NCBI RefSeq assembly: GCF_014199195.1
Contig: NZ_JACIJE010000014.1
Coordinates: 1-64,000, forward strand
Length of the DNA: 64,000 nt
Direction of reading: 5' to 3'
DNA from: Neoroseomonas alkaliterrae
GTDB taxonomy: Bacteria > Pseudomonadota > Alphaproteobacteria > Acetobacterales > Acetobacteraceae
How positions within the stretch are numbered: position 1 is the stretch's first letter; each line of letters starts with the position of its first letter. The position numbers and the translations under genes are program-made. Of the stretch, positions 19,704 to 32,654 are shown piece by piece. The notes under the pieces were generated by a model, which was given only the letters and a program-made list of their open reading frames with translations, was not told where the DNA came from and did not search any database.

Positions 19704-20516
19704 TCAAGCCCGGATCGCGAGCCGCGTGATCATGGAGAGCGGATCGGCCTGCTGCCCCGCCGCCGCCTCGGCGGCCTTGCCCGCGGCGGCGATCAGGTAG
19801 CGTTCGGCAAGCATGCGCACCGCGCGTTCGTCCTTGAGGGAGGCCATATTCAGCCGCGCGGTGACCGCCCTGCCCTGCGCCTCCACCGACTGCACCGCGA
19901 TCTGCTCGGGCAGGCCCAGCGCGCCGGTCACCACCCGCCGCAGCACGGGGTCGCCGAGGATGTCGAAGACGCGCTCGGCCCTGCCTGCCGATTCCAGGAA
20001 GTAGAGCGCGTCGGAAAGCCCCGCCTGCTGCTCATCGAGGCCCGAGCGATAGGCGTATTTCACGTAGGCATCGGTCAGGCGCTGGACCATCGCCGGGTCG
20101 CGCAGCGCGTCGAGCCCGGCGGCATGGGCGCCGAGCGTCGCGGCGGCGGCCTTCCAGGCGGCGCCGAGCTGCGCCGCGAGCCCCTTCGGATCGGCAGGGT
20201 CCGACAGCAGCGCCCGGCGCACCAGCCCCGGATTGCCCACCTGGTCCGGCAGGCCGAGCGCGGGCATCAGCACCTTGAGCACGCGCGGGTCGGTCAGCGC
20301 CTGCTCGATGCTCTCGGCCTTGTCGAGCGCCTGCCGGAAGCGGGCGAGGGTGGAGAGCGTGACCGGATCCTTCGCCTCCCGCGCCATGCCCTTGGCCTCC
20401 GCGCCCTCGGCCGTGGCGCGGCGCAGCGCCGGGATGGCCTGCGCCACGCCGGCCGAGGCCGCGCCGGAAGCCGGCACGCCGAACAGCGACTGCACCTGGG
20501 CGAGCGAGAGGGCCAT
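19704..20516 (-). CDS. DUF1217 domain protein, flagellum-associated family
   Basis: A 270-aa Ala-rich helical protein resembling DUF1217 proteins, with the repeated pattern DPRVLKVLMPALGLP and DPVLRRVVTGALGLP and the segment YVKYAYRSGLDEQQAGLSDALYFLE. In other alphaproteobacteria DUF1217 genes often occur in flagellar clusters, but no flagellar gene is seen nearby. There is no signal peptide. Its role is unknown; a link to motility is inferred from the family only. Confidence 0.7.
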   Translation of the reverse strand: MALSLAQVQSLFGVPASGAASAGVAQAIPALRRATAEGAEAKGMAREAKDPVTLSTLARFRQALDKAESIEQALTDPRVLKVLMPALGLPDQVGNPGLVRRALLSDPADPKGLAAQLGAAWKAAAATLGAHAAGLDALRDPAMVQRLTDAYVKYAYRSGLDEQQAGLSDALYFLESAGRAERVFDILGDPVLRRVVTGALGLPEQIAVQSVEAQGRAVTARLNMASLKDERAVRMLAERYLIAAAGKAAEAAAGQQADPLSMITRLAIRA

Positions 20517-20550
20517 GCCGCAGCATGCCCCGCCGATCGTGAACGCCGCC

Positions 20551-21360
20551 TTAACCGGGCAGCCGCGAGGGATCGAAGGTCACGCCATGGTCGAGCGGCC
20601 CATGCCCCGCGCCGAAGCCCGGCGCGGCGGCGATGGCGGCGCGGACATAGGCGCGCGCGCGCACCACCGCCTCCCGCAGCGCAAGGCCCTGCGCCAGCCC
20701 CGCCGCGATCGCGCTGGCCAGCGTGCAGCCCGTGCCATGGGTGTGCCGCGTGACGATGCGCGGGGAGACGAATTCCTCCGCGCCCTCGGGCGTCACCAGC
20801 AGGTCGGTCACGGCATCGCCCTCGAGATGCCCGCCCTTGAGCAGCACCGCCGGCACGCCGAGGTCGCGCAGCGCCGCCGCCGCCTCCCGCATCGCCGCCA
20901 CGTCGCGGATCGGCCGGCCGACCAGCACCTCGGCTTCCGGCAGGTTCGGCGTGATGACGGTGGCAAGCGGCAGCAGCCGCGCCTTCAGCGCCCCCACCGC
21001 ATCCGGCGCCAGCAGCGGATGCCCGCCCTTGGCCACCATCACCGGATCGGCCACCAGCGGCACGCCCTTCGCGCGGGCAGAGATCTCCGCGCACACTGCC
21101 TCGATCACCGGCACGTCATGCAGCATCCCGGTCTTGAGCGCATCGGCGCCGAGGTCATCCAGCACCACCGCGATCTGCTGGCGGATGAAATCCACCGGCA
21201 CGGCCGAGACGCCATGCACGCCAAGCGTGTTCTGCGCCGTCAGCGCGGTGATCGCCGTCATGGCGAAGGCGCCGAGCGCGGTGACAGCCTTGATGTCGGC
21301 CTGGATGCCGGCGCCACCGCCGGAATCGCTGCCGGCGATGATGAGGACTCGTCCCTTCAT
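20551..21360 (-). CDS. thiD: Hydroxymethylpyrimidine/phosphomethylpyrimidine kinase
   Basis: A 269-aa ribokinase-fold enzyme that phosphorylates HMP and then HMP-P in thiamine synthesis. It begins with IIAGSDSGGGAGIQADIKA, the substrate-binding glycine stretch of ThiD. It ends with the anion-hole motif THGTGCTLASAIAAGLA, including the catalytic Cys. Length is typical. No TPP riboswitch is seen upstream; the upstream gap to glmM holds palindromic repeats instead. thiE lies far away at 48 kb. Confidence 0.93.
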   Translation of the reverse strand: MKGRVLIIAGSDSGGGAGIQADIKAVTALGAFAMTAITALTAQNTLGVHGVSAVPVDFIRQQIAVVLDDLGADALKTGMLHDVPVIEAVCAEISARAKGVPLVADPVMVAKGGHPLLAPDAVGALKARLLPLATVITPNLPEAEVLVGRPIRDVAAMREAAAALRDLGVPAVLLKGGHLEGDAVTDLLVTPEGAEEFVSPRIVTRHTHGTGCTLASAIAAGLAQGLALREAVVRARAYVRAAIAAAPGFGAGHGPLDHGVTFDPSRLPG

Positions 21361-21376
21361 GGTCGCTCCCTTGCTC

Positions 21377-21466
21377 GGGGGGAGAAGCGAACTTCTCCCC
21401 CCGGACCCCCCTCAATCTTCTGCGGAACCTGGGGACTGACAGCAGAGGGGGAGGTTCCCCTCCCCC
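21377..21466. repeat. Mosaic palindromic repeat between thiD and glmM
   Basis: Two perfect hairpins flank a spacer: GGGGGGAGAAG/CTTCTCCCCCC (21377-21387 with 21392-21402, loop CGAA) and GGGGGAGG/CCTCCCCC (21447-21454 with 21459-21466). The first is followed by GGACCCCC. The same hairpin-GGAC-Cs design recurs at 24064 and 34775. It may also act on the glmM-thiD transcript. Confidence 0.7.
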
Positions 21467-21472
21467 GGCCTT

Positions 21473-22858
21473 CTATGCCGCCCGCGCCTTCGCACGGATC
21501 GCCTCGGCCAGCCGCTCGACCGTCGCCTCGACCAGCGCCTCCTCCTCCGCCTCCGCCATCACGCGAATCACCGGCTCGGTGCCGCTGGCGCGGATCAGCA
21601 CGCGCCCGCGCGCGCCGAGCGCGGCCTCCTCCGCCGCGATCGCCGCCTTCACGCCCTCGTCGTTCAGCGGGGAGGCGCCGGCATAGCGCACGTTCACGAG
21701 GCGCTGCGGCAGCGGCGTGAAGCAGCGCAGAACCTCGCTCGCCGGGCGCCGTTCCTCGACGAGCACGGCGAGCACCTGCAGCGCGGCGATCAGCCCGTCA
21801 CCCGTCGTGCCGAAATCCGGCATGATCATGTGCCCGGACTGCTCGCCGCCGAGGTTGCAACCCTCCTCGCGCATCCGCTCGCCGACATAGCGGTCGCCCA
21901 CCGCGGTGCGCAGCAGCCCCAGCCCGCGCGCGGCCAGGAACCGCTCCAGGCCCATGTTCGACATCACGGTGGCGACCACCGCGCCGCCGCGCAGCCTCTC
22001 CTGCTGGTGCCAGGACCGCGCGATGAGCGCGAGGATCTGGTCCCCGTCCACCACCTGGCCCTGCTCGTCCACCAGCACCACGCGATCGGCATCGCCATCG
22101 AGCGCGATGCCGAGATCGGCGCGCCGCTCGCGCACCAGCTCCGTGAGCTGGCCCGGCGCGGTGGAGCCGCAGCGGCGGTTGATGTTGAAGCCGTCCGGCT
22201 CGACGCCGATCTTCACCACCTCGGCGCCGAGTTCCCACAGCACCGTGGGCGCGACCTTGTAGGCCGCGCCATGGGCGCAATCCACGACGATGCGCAGGCC
22301 TTCCAGCGTGCGCCCGCGCGGGAAGGACTGCTTCGCCGCCTCGATGTAGCGGCCGGGCGCGTCCTCGAGCCGGCTCGCGCGGCCGAGCTTGCCCGGCGGC
22401 ACCAGCGCGCCGGCGAGGTCGCCCTCCATCAGCGCCTCGATCGCGGCTTCCTGCTCGTCGGTCAGCTTCAGCCCGTCCGGGCCGAACAGCTTGATGCCGT
22501 TGTCCTCGAACAGGTTGTGCGAGGCGCTGATCATCACGCCGAGATCCGCCCGCAGCGAGCGCGTCAGCAGCGCGATGGCGGGCGTGGGCAGCGGCCCGAC
22601 GATCACCACGTCCATCCCCGCGCCGATGAAGCCCGCAGTCAGCGCCGGCTCCAGCATGTAGCCCGACAGCCGCGTATCCTTGCCGATGACGACGCGATGC
22701 GGCGGCGCGCCGCGGTTGAAGTAGCGTCCGGCCGCCTGGCCGAGGCGCAGCGCCGTGGCCGCGTCCATCGGCGCGCGGTTGGCGGTGCCGCGAATGCCGT
22801 CCGTGCCGAACAGCCGCCGGGCGGGCGCGGGCGGCGCCTGATGCGAATCCTTGGGCAT
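21473..22858 (-). CDS. glmM: Phosphoglucosamine mutase
   Basis: A 461-aa enzyme interconverting glucosamine-6- and glucosamine-1-phosphate on the way to UDP-GlcNAc. The conserved start [13 protein letters not shown] (15-27), the phosphoserine loop ISASHN (Ser113) and the metal loop DGDADR are all present. The frame is open much further upstream, but AGGGGG nine bases before the ATG at 22858 gives a normal-length protein. It lies downstream of folP in the same direction, as in many proteobacteria. Confidence 0.95.
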   Translation of the reverse strand: MPKDSHQAPPAPARRLFGTDGIRGTANRAPMDAATALRLGQAAGRYFNRGAPPHRVVIGKDTRLSGYMLEPALTAGFIGAGMDVVIVGPLPTPAIALLTRSLRADLGVMISASHNLFEDNGIKLFGPDGLKLTDEQEAAIEALMEGDLAGALVPPGKLGRASRLEDAPGRYIEAAKQSFPRGRTLEGLRIVVDCAHGAAYKVAPTVLWELGAEVVKIGVEPDGFNINRRCGSTAPGQLTELVRERRADLGIALDGDADRVVLVDEQGQVVDGDQILALIARSWHQQERLRGGAVVATVMSNMGLERFLAARGLGLLRTAVGDRYVGERMREEGCNLGGEQSGHMIMPDFGTTGDGLIAALQVLAVLVEERRPASEVLRCFTPLPQRLVNVRYAGASPLNDEGVKAAIAAEEAALGARGRVLIRASGTEPVIRVMAEAEEEALVEATVERLAEAIRAKARAA

Positions 22859-22997
22859 GGCCATCATCCCCCTGCGCGCATCCCTACTCCCCGCCGGCCG
22901 CGGCCGTCCATGCGGAGCTTCAGCGGGCGGGGCCGCCGCGCGCGGAACCCAATCCTGGCGCCCTGCGGACACAGGATCGGCCCTTGTCCGCAGGGTA

Positions 22998-24059
22998 TCA
23001 GGCCGCCGGGCCGGGTTCGGGCGGGCGGCCGGCCTGGCAGGCGCGCCAGACGGCCAGCGCCTGCACCGTCTCGGCCACGTCGTGCACGCGCAGCACCGCC
23101 GCCCCGCGCGCCGCACCCGCGAGCGCCGCGGCGATGCTGCCGGGCACGCGCCGCGCCGCCTCCTCCACGCCCGAGAGCGTGCCGATGAACCGCTTGCGCG
23201 ACACCCCGAGCACCACCCGGCAGCCGAGGGCGGCGATCAGCGGCAGCCTGTCGATCAGCGCGAGGTTGTGCGCGAGCGTCTTGCCGAAGCCGATGCCGGG
23301 ATCAACGGCGATCCGCCCGCGCGGGATGCCCAGCGCCTCGCAGGTCGCGATGCGGTCGCGCAGGAAGGCGGCGACCTCCAGCGCGACATCGGCGTAGTCG
23401 GCGCGCGACTGCATCGTCGCCGGGTCGTCGCCCGGCATGTGCATCAGGATCACCGGCGCCTCGGAGCGCGCGACGAGGCCGGCCGAATCGGGATCATGGC
23501 GCAGGGCGGAGACGTCGTTGACTATCTCCGCCCCTGCATCGAGCGCGGCGCGCATGGTCGCGGCGTTGCGCGTGTCCACGCTGACCGGCGCGGCCTTCGC
23601 GAGTTCGCGGATGACCGGAAGGATGCGCGCCATCTCCTCCTCCGCCGTCACGGGCGCCGCGCCTGGGCGGGTGGACTCGCCGCCGATGTCGAGGATGTCG
23701 GCCCCCGCCTCCAGCATGGCATGCCCCGCCGCGATCGCCGCATCCGCCGCGAAGTGGCGCCCGCCGTCGGAGAAGCTGTCGGGCGTGACGTTCACCACGC
23801 CCATCACCAGCGGGCCGTCCGCTTCGAGCCCGGCGAAGGCCGCCGGGCGGCGGGCGATGGCGTGCATCGCGTCGTGCCAGTCCTCCGGCACCTCGCGGAT
23901 CGGGCCGACGCCGAGATCCTCGCCATCCTCGATCAGGCGGACGAAGGTGAAGGCGATGTCGCCGCCCTGCAGCGGCAGCGCATAACCTTCGCGCAGGGCG
24001 TGGAAGGCGACGGGACCGGTGATCAGGCCGAGGGGTTCGACGAAGCGGCCAGGGGGCAT
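22998..24059 (-). CDS. folP: Dihydropteroate synthase
   Basis: A 353-aa enzyme joining p-aminobenzoate to the pterin pyrophosphate in folate synthesis. The TIM barrel begins at [17 protein letters not shown] (about 84-100), followed by [11 protein letters not shown] and GVSRKRF. About 85 residues precede the barrel, so the protein is longer than E. coli FolP. The extension starts at an ATG (24059) with GGAG about 8 bases upstream, and the frame is open without interruption. It follows ftsH and precedes glmM, the usual order. Confidence 0.93.
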   Translation of the reverse strand: MPPGRFVEPLGLITGPVAFHALREGYALPLQGGDIAFTFVRLIEDGEDLGVGPIREVPEDWHDAMHAIARRPAAFAGLEADGPLVMGVVNVTPDSFSDGGRHFAADAAIAAGHAMLEAGADILDIGGESTRPGAAPVTAEEEMARILPVIRELAKAAPVSVDTRNAATMRAALDAGAEIVNDVSALRHDPDSAGLVARSEAPVILMHMPGDDPATMQSRADYADVALEVAAFLRDRIATCEALGIPRGRIAVDPGIGFGKTLAHNLALIDRLPLIAALGCRVVLGVSRKRFIGTLSGVEEAARRVPGSIAAALAGAARGAAVLRVHDVAETVQALAVWRACQAGRPPEPGPAA

Positions 24060-24063
24060 CGGC

Positions 24064-24112
24064 GGGGCTCCGCCCCTCGGGACCGCCCCGCCAGGGCCCG
24101 GAGGGCCGCTGG
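24064..24112. repeat. Third, degenerate copy of the hairpin-GGAC-hairpin repeat
   Basis: GGGGC/GCCCC (24064-24068 with 24072-24076) is followed by GGGACCGCCCC and then CCAGGGCCC/GGGCCgCTGG (24091-24099 with 24103-24112, one bulge). The order matches the left half of the repeat at 34775-34830. It lies directly before the folP start, so it would sit in the folP leader. Confidence 0.5.
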
Positions 24113-24213
24113 GCGCCGATGGTCGGCACGGGGCGTCACGATGGGGCACAAACGAGACGGGGCGCGCCCCGAATAGCGCGCCCCGCGTGCCTGTCCAGTA
24201 GGGAGACGCCGGT

Positions 24214-26141
<1,928 letters not shown>

Positions 26142-26145
<4 letters not shown>

Positions 26146-27434
26146 GTCGTCATCGTCTCCGTGCCGGTCGGACCAGCCGCCCAGCCTTGCACCCTAGATA
26201 GGTCGGGTTGACGGGCATTGAATGGCCAGCCCGCCAAAGCGCCTCCCGCCCCGCCGGATTCCAGCACCATCGCGAAATCCGCGCAGGCTTGGGGATCAGG
26301 ATAGAGCAGCGCCGGCACCACGGCCAGCGCGCCGTTGCCCTCGCGGATCGCGGGCAGGGCGGCCAGCACGGCGCCGGGCAGGTCGCTCGCGGCCCGGAGG
26401 CGCCGCGCCTCCATCCCGAGCGCGCCCACGGTCCAGCCGGCCCTCCCGGCCCCGGTGAGCCGGAAACGGCCGTCCCACACCGCGCCCTGCCGCGCCTCGA
26501 CCGGCCGGCCGAGCATCCCAGGGTCGCGCGCGAGCAGCCAGCGCCCGCCCGAGGCCGGACGCAGCCAGGCCCCGCCGAGGGTTCCGCCGCCCGCGGCGAG
26601 CAGCGCCGCCACCCGCTCCCGCGGCGGCGCGAAGCCCGCCCCGCCGATGAGGCGGATCAGCGCCGCCAGCCCCGCCACCGCCAGCTCATCCCGCCCCAGC
26701 GCCGCCGGGCCGATCCACGCGAAGCCCTCGGGCCTGATCTCGGCCGCCGCCGCGAGCCGCCGGGCGAGCGCCGCCTCCCGCAGCGCGCGGCGCCGGGCGA
26801 AGGCCTCGGCAGCCCCGGCGAGGGCGGCGGTGCGCGGCCCCTGCCCGCCCGGATCGTCCAGCGTCTGCCGCAGGCGGATGCGCGCGAAGCGGCGGTCGGC
26901 ATTGCTCGGGTCGCGCACCGGGGCGAGGCCGGCCGCCTCCACCACCGCCTCCAGCGCCGCCGGCGGCACGCCGAGCAGCGGCCGCAGCAGCAGCACCGGG
27001 CCGAACGGCCGCGCCGGGGCCATGGCGGCGAGGCCCTCCGGACCGCTGCCCCGCAGGGCGCGGAACAGCAGCGTCTCGGCCTGGTCGCCGCGGTGATGGC
27101 CGAGCAGCAGCCAGGGCCGCCCCTCGGCCGCGGCCGCCGCGGCGAGCGCCCGCAGCCGCGCCGCGCGCGCGCGCTCCTGCATGCGCGCCCCCGGCGCGAG
27201 GCCGAGGCGCAGCACCCGCGCCGCGATCCCCCGGGAGGCGAGAAGCCCCGCGACATGCGCCGCCTCCGCCCCGCTTTCGGGCCGCAGCCCGTGTTCGGCG
27301 ATGAGGGCGAGCAGATCCCCGCCGCGCGCGCGCGCCCATCCGGCGGCCAGGAGCGCGAGGGCCAGGCTGTGCGGGCCGCCGGAGACGCCCGCCGCGATGC
27401 GGGGCGCCGGGCCGAACGGCCCGAGCGGCGCCAT
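26142..27434 (-). CDS. tilS: tRNA(Ile)-lysidine synthetase with altered PP-loop
   Basis: A 430-aa N-type ATP pyrophosphatase that converts C34 of the AUA-reading tRNA-Ile to lysidine, an essential step. The expected PP-loop SGGxDS reads SGGPHS (18-23): His22, codon CAC, replaces the usual Asp. Other family features remain, including [21 protein letters not shown] and [16 protein letters not shown]. Its position between cpoB and ftsH is the conserved one. The C-terminal region is Ala/Gly/Arg-rich and weakly conserved. The substitution could be a lineage trait, since the gene should be essential. Confidence 0.88.
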
Positions 27435-27485
27435 CAGCCCGGCGAAGCGGTCCGGCCCGAGGTCCGCGCTATCCCCATGCCGGGC

Positions 27486-28337
27486 TCAGCGGCACTGGGC
27501 GCGCCGGCGCGCCTCGGCGACGCGGCGCTGCATCGGCGCGGAGAGGGTGGTGAACTCGCTGCGGAGCTGGTCGAGCGTGTCGCAGGCCTCCCGCCGCGCG
27601 CCGAAGCCGGTGAAGGCATTGGCGAGGCCGAGCAAGGCCTCCGGCGCGCGGGAGGAGCGGCGGTTCGTCGCATAGGCATCGTTGAAGGCCAGCGCCGCGT
27701 TCTGGAACTGGCGCCGGCCGAGCAGCGCCTCGCCGAGCAGGATCTGCGCATCCTGGCGGCGCGGGCCGGGCCGGCCGGCGAGCACCTCGCGCGCCGCCGC
27801 CTCGGCCGCGGCGTAATCCCCGCGCCCGAGCGCGGCCTGACCGTCCGCGATGGCGCGCTCAGCGGTTCGCGGGCCGGGCGGCTGGCTGGCCGCGGCCGGC
27901 GGCGGCTGGGCCGGGGCCGGAGCGGCCGCCGGCCCCTGCGGAGGGCGCGGGGCGGCCGGTCGGCCAGCCCCCCCTTCGAGCTGCTGGAGGCGGAAATCCA
28001 TGTCGCCGCGCAGCTTCTCGACATCCTCGGCGAGCCGCCGGTTGGTGTTCTCCGCCACTTCGAGGCGGCCGCGCAGGCGGCGCACCTCCTCCTCCAGCTC
28101 GCCGAGGCGCGCGAGCATCTGCTGCAGCAGCTCCTGCGGCGCGCCCGCACCGCCGCGCGGCGCGACCGGCGCGGCCATGCCCCCGCCGCGGCGCAGCGCG
28201 TCGAGGTCGCGGCGCAGCTCCAGGATCTGGTTCTGCAGCGCGATCCCCTCGCGGCTCTCGATGACCTGCGCCGCCGCCGGCGCGGCCAGCAGCGGCAGGG
28301 CGAGAAGGGCGATCAGGCGGAACGACACGGCGCGCAT
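27486..28337 (-). CDS. cpoB: Cell division coordinator CpoB (YbgF)
   Basis: A 283-aa periplasmic protein. A signal peptide (about 1-23, ending AAPAAAQ) leads to a trimerising coiled coil (about 30-115), a Pro/Ala-rich linker and a C-terminal TPR region (about 160-283) with GDYAAAEAAAREVL and GRRQFQNAALAFNDAY. CpoB links outer-membrane constriction by Tol-Pal with septal peptidoglycan synthesis. The ATG at 28337 begins the signal peptide; upstream in-frame codons belong to antisense of pal. It follows pal with a 38-base gap. Confidence 0.9.
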   Translation of the reverse strand: MRAVSFRLIALLALPLLAAPAAAQVIESREGIALQNQILELRRDLDALRRGGGMAAPVAPRGGAGAPQELLQQMLARLGELEEEVRRLRGRLEVAENTNRRLAEDVEKLRGDMDFRLQQLEGGAGRPAAPRPPQGPAAAPAPAQPPPAAASQPPGPRTAERAIADGQAALGRGDYAAAEAAAREVLAGRPGPRRQDAQILLGEALLGRRQFQNAALAFNDAYATNRRSSRAPEALLGLANAFTGFGARREACDTLDQLRSEFTTLSAPMQRRVAEARRRAQCR

Positions 28338-28375
28338 CCCTCGGCGGCCCGGCACGGCGCGGGCCGCCCGTCCCC

Positions 28376-28837
28376 TCACTGCACGACCGTCACGGCGCGG
28401 CGGTTCTGCGCCCAGGCCTCCTCGTTGGAGCCGAGCGCGGCCGGGCGGTCCTTGCCGTAGGAGATGGTGGTGATGCGCGCCCCGGAGACGCCGCCGGCGA
28501 TCAGCACGTCGCGCGCCGCATTGGCGCGCCGCTGGCCGAGGGCGAGGTTGTACTCGCGCGTGCCGCGCTCGTCGGCATGGCCCTCGATCTGGACCTGCAC
28601 CGAGGCGTTGCGCTGCATCCACTCGGCCTGGCGCTGCAGCACCGGGCGCTGGTCGGCGCGGATGTTGGAGCGGTCGAAGTCGAAGAAGACGCGGTCGCCG
28701 ACATTGGCGACCAGGTCCTCCTGGCTGCCGGGGCGGATCGTCCCGCCGGCGCCGCCGGTCTGGGCACCGTCGTCGGTGCTCGAGCAGGCGGCGAGCAGGG
28801 CGAGGGCGGCAAAGGCGCCGAGGAGGCGGGTGGTCAT
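28376..28837 (-). CDS. pal: Peptidoglycan-associated lipoprotein Pal
   Basis: A 153-aa outer-membrane lipoprotein. The lipobox is LLAACSS with Cys about residue 18. The OmpA-like domain shows VFFDFDRSNI, IEGHADERGTREYNLALG and a truncated tail ending NRRAVTVVQ. Pal binds peptidoglycan and TolB and is the outer-membrane end of the Tol-Pal machine. The ATG at 28837 gives a normal signal peptide, with GGAG 11 bases before it. Confidence 0.95.
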   Translation of the reverse strand: MTTRLLGAFAALALLAACSSTDDGAQTGGAGGTIRPGSQEDLVANVGDRVFFDFDRSNIRADQRPVLQRQAEWMQRNASVQVQIEGHADERGTREYNLALGQRRANAARDVLIAGGVSGARITTISYGKDRPAALGSNEEAWAQNRRAVTVVQ

Positions 28838-28916
28838 CGGCGGAAGATCTCCTGCGTGTGCAATGCGGCATGCGCCGGTAAGCACCGGCGGCGCCCGGGG
28901 TCAAGCAACGGTTTGG

Positions 28917-30293
28917 TCACGAAAGCAGCGGCGACCAGGCCGGGTCGGTCGCATCCGTGGGCGTGGGCACCGGCCGCTCGTTGAAGCCGTCGGCGTTGAT
29001 CGCGACGATCCGCGCCGAATAGCCGCCGCCGCGGGCATCCGTCGCCCGGCTCTCGCGGTGGAACATCAGCACGCGGCCATTGGGCGCGAAGGTCGGGCCC
29101 TCCATGGCCCAGCCTTCGGAGAGGATGCGCTCGCCCGAACCGTCCGGGCGCATCACGCCGATGGCGAAGCCGCCGCCGCCGAAGCGCGTGAAGGCGATGA
29201 CATCGCCGCGCGGGGACCACACGGGCGTGGCATAGCGGCCGCGGCCGAAGGAGATGCGGCGCAGGTTCCCGCCATTGGCGTCCATCACGTAGAGTTGCTG
29301 GTCGCCGCCGCGGTCGGAGTTGAAGACGATCTGCGTCCCGTCCGGCGAGAAGCAGGGCGAGACGTCGAGCCCGCCGCCCGAGGTGAGCTGCCGCTCCCGC
29401 CGGGTGGCGAGGTCCACGACGTAGATGTTCGCATCCCCGCCGCGCATCGCCGAGAGCACGACCGAGCGGCCATCGGGCGAGAAGCGGGGCGAGAGCGTCA
29501 TGCCGGGGAAGTTGCCGAGCACCTGCTGCGCGCCCGAGCCGATGTCGAACAGCACCACCTGCGGCTGGCCGCGGTCGCGGTAGGACATGAAGGCGATGCG
29601 GTCGGCCGAGGGGTGGAAGCGCGGCGTCAGCGCGTTGAAGCGCCCGTCGGTGAGGAAGCGGTGGTTCTCCCCGTCCTGGTCCATGATGGCCAGGCGCCGC
29701 GTCCGCCGGTCGCGCGGCCCGGTCTCGCTGACATAGACGACGCGGGTGTCGAAATAGCCCTTCTCGCCGAGCAGCCGCTCGAAGATCACGTCGGAGATCA
29801 GGTGCGCGATGCGCCGCCAGTTGGCCGCGGGCGCGGTGAAGGCGGTGCCCTGGAGCTGCGTCTCGGGCAGCACGTCCCACAGGCGGAACTCGACGCGCAC
29901 CTGCCCGCCCTGGTCGGCCACCCGGCCGGTGACCAGCGCCTGGGCGCCGATCACGCGCCAGTCCTGGAAGCGCGGGGTCTGCGCGGCGGCCTCGGCGGTC
30001 TGGATGAAGGCCTGCCGCTCGACCGGGCGGAACAGTCCGGAATTGCGCAGGTTCGCCTGGATCACGCGGGCGATGTCGCGGCCGATGCGCGCCCCCTCCC
30101 CCGTGCCGGGCAGGTCGGGGATGGCGATCGGGATCGGGTCGGTGCGGGCGCGGGTGATGTCGATGACGGCACCCTGGGGCTGCTGCGCGGCGGCGGGCAG
30201 CGGGGTGGCGAGGATGCCGGGGGCGACGAGGCCCGCGCCGGCGCCGAGAAGCACCCGGCGCCGGGTCGTCGCGAAGGGGGTGATCAGGGTCAT
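28917..30293 (-). CDS. tolB: Tol-Pal system protein TolB
   Basis: A 458-aa periplasmic protein. A Tat-like N-terminus (TTRRRVLLGAGAGLVAPGIL) replaces a plain Sec signal. The N-terminal domain (about 40-170) is followed by a six-bladed propeller with repeats such as PRFSPDGRSVVLSA, PCFSPDGTQIVFNS and PVWSPRGDVIAFTR. TolB shuttles between Pal and TolA during envelope constriction. The ATG overlaps the tolA stop as ATGA. The twin-arginine signal is unusual among model TolB proteins but reads clearly. Confidence 0.95.
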   Translation of the reverse strand: MTLITPFATTRRRVLLGAGAGLVAPGILATPLPAAAQQPQGAVIDITRARTDPIPIAIPDLPGTGEGARIGRDIARVIQANLRNSGLFRPVERQAFIQTAEAAAQTPRFQDWRVIGAQALVTGRVADQGGQVRVEFRLWDVLPETQLQGTAFTAPAANWRRIAHLISDVIFERLLGEKGYFDTRVVYVSETGPRDRRTRRLAIMDQDGENHRFLTDGRFNALTPRFHPSADRIAFMSYRDRGQPQVVLFDIGSGAQQVLGNFPGMTLSPRFSPDGRSVVLSAMRGGDANIYVVDLATRRERQLTSGGGLDVSPCFSPDGTQIVFNSDRGGDQQLYVMDANGGNLRRISFGRGRYATPVWSPRGDVIAFTRFGGGGFAIGVMRPDGSGERILSEGWAMEGPTFAPNGRVLMFHRESRATDARGGGYSARIVAINADGFNERPVPTPTDATDPAWSPLLS

Positions 30294-31312
30294 CGAACGA
30301 GGCCCCTCGGGTTGAAGCGGAAGATGGATGCCATGACGGTCTGATACTTGCTCGGCGGCACGCGCAGCGGGTTGCACTGCGGCGACATAAGCGCGCGGCG
30401 GGCCGATTCGTAGACCGAGCGCGCGCGCGGGTCGGTCGGCGGCGCGCCGTTCGGCACGACGTTGCGCACCACCCCCTGGCTGTCGAGCTGCACGCGCAAT
30501 TCCACCACGATCTGCTCGAGGCCGAGCATGCCGCGGTCCACGTTCCAGCATTCCGAGATCTGGTCGGCGAGGCCGCGGATCTCGCCCTGGGTCAGCGCGG
30601 CGCTGCCGGCCGGGCTGCCGCCGCCCTGCTGCGGGCTGCCCGAGGGGTTGGGCCGGGCGGTCGGCGGTCGGTCCTGCTGCTGGGCGGTGCGCAGGCGCTC
30701 GAGCGTGTTCATGACCGACTGGCTGCGCTCCTGCGGGCGGGCGACCGGTGGCGTCTGGCCGGTGCCGGCCTGCTGGGCGGGCTCGGGCGGCGGCGGCACC
30801 GGGGCGGGGGGCAGCGGCAGCGGGTTGGGCCGTGGCGTCTGCTGGGCCTGCTGCGGCGGCGCGGGGGCGGGCGGCGTCGGCACGGGCTGCGTCTGGCGCG
30901 GCGCCGGCGTCGGCTCCGGGGTCGGGGCCGGCGGCGGGGCGGGCGGCGTCGGCTGCGCGGGCGCTGGCGCGGGCGGGCTCGGCGTCGCGGCGGGCGCGGG
31001 CGGCGGCGGGGGCGGCGGAGGCGGGGGCTGCGGCGGCTGGTTGCGCGGAGGCTCGGGCGCCGGCGGCTCGGGCGTCGGGGGCTGCGGGACGGGTTCGGGC
31101 GCGGGCGGGGCCGGAACGGGGCTTGGCGTGTCGGCCTGGGCGAGCAGCGGCGGGCCCGGCGAGACGAGCTCGACCGCGATGCCCTGCTCCTCCGGCTCCG
31201 GGATCGGCCGCGCGAGCACGAACAGCGCGCCGATCCCGAGGATCAGCGCGTGGATGCCCGCCGAGACCATGCCCCAGCGCTTGAGGTCCATCCGTGCGGT
31301 CCAGGCGGGCAT
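30290..31312 (-). CDS. tolA: TolA-like energy transducer with proline-rich spacer
   Basis: A 340-aa protein of three parts. An N-terminal transmembrane helix (about 14-35) leads to a spacer of about 150 residues made almost wholly of Pro, Ala, Gln and Glu, including a run of ten prolines, and a C-terminal globular domain (about 235-340, LADQISECWNVDRGMLGLE) of TolA/TonB type. TolA bridges TolQR and TolB/Pal. E. coli TolA instead has a long Ala/Lys helix as spacer. The ATG at 31312 has GAAGG six bases upstream; a GTG at 31318 is less likely. Confidence 0.9.
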   Translation of the reverse strand: MPAWTARMDLKRWGMVSAGIHALILGIGALFVLARPIPEPEEQGIAVELVSPGPPLLAQADTPSPVPAPPAPEPVPQPPTPEPPAPEPPRNQPPQPPPPPPPPPPAPAATPSPPAPAPAQPTPPAPPPAPTPEPTPAPRQTQPVPTPPAPAPPQQAQQTPRPNPLPLPPAPVPPPPEPAQQAGTGQTPPVARPQERSQSVMNTLERLRTAQQQDRPPTARPNPSGSPQQGGGSPAGSAALTQGEIRGLADQISECWNVDRGMLGLEQIVVELRVQLDSQGVVRNVVPNGAPPTDPRARSVYESARRALMSPQCNPLRVPPSKYQTVMASIFRFNPRGLVR

Positions 31313-31339
31313 GCCCACCCTTCGCCCCCTTCGTCCGGC

Positions 31340-31834
<495 letters not shown>

Positions 31835-31838
31835 GGCC

Positions 31839-32582
<744 letters not shown>

Positions 32583-32654
32583 GCCGTCTCTCCTTTCCCG
32601 CCCGTCCGGGCGATCACGGCCCCGCGGGCCGCGCTGCGAATTCCCGGGGCGCGC

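Noticed and set aside
21361..21472. TPP riboswitch upstream of thiD
   Set aside because: No THI-box core sequence; the gap is filled by palindromic repeats.
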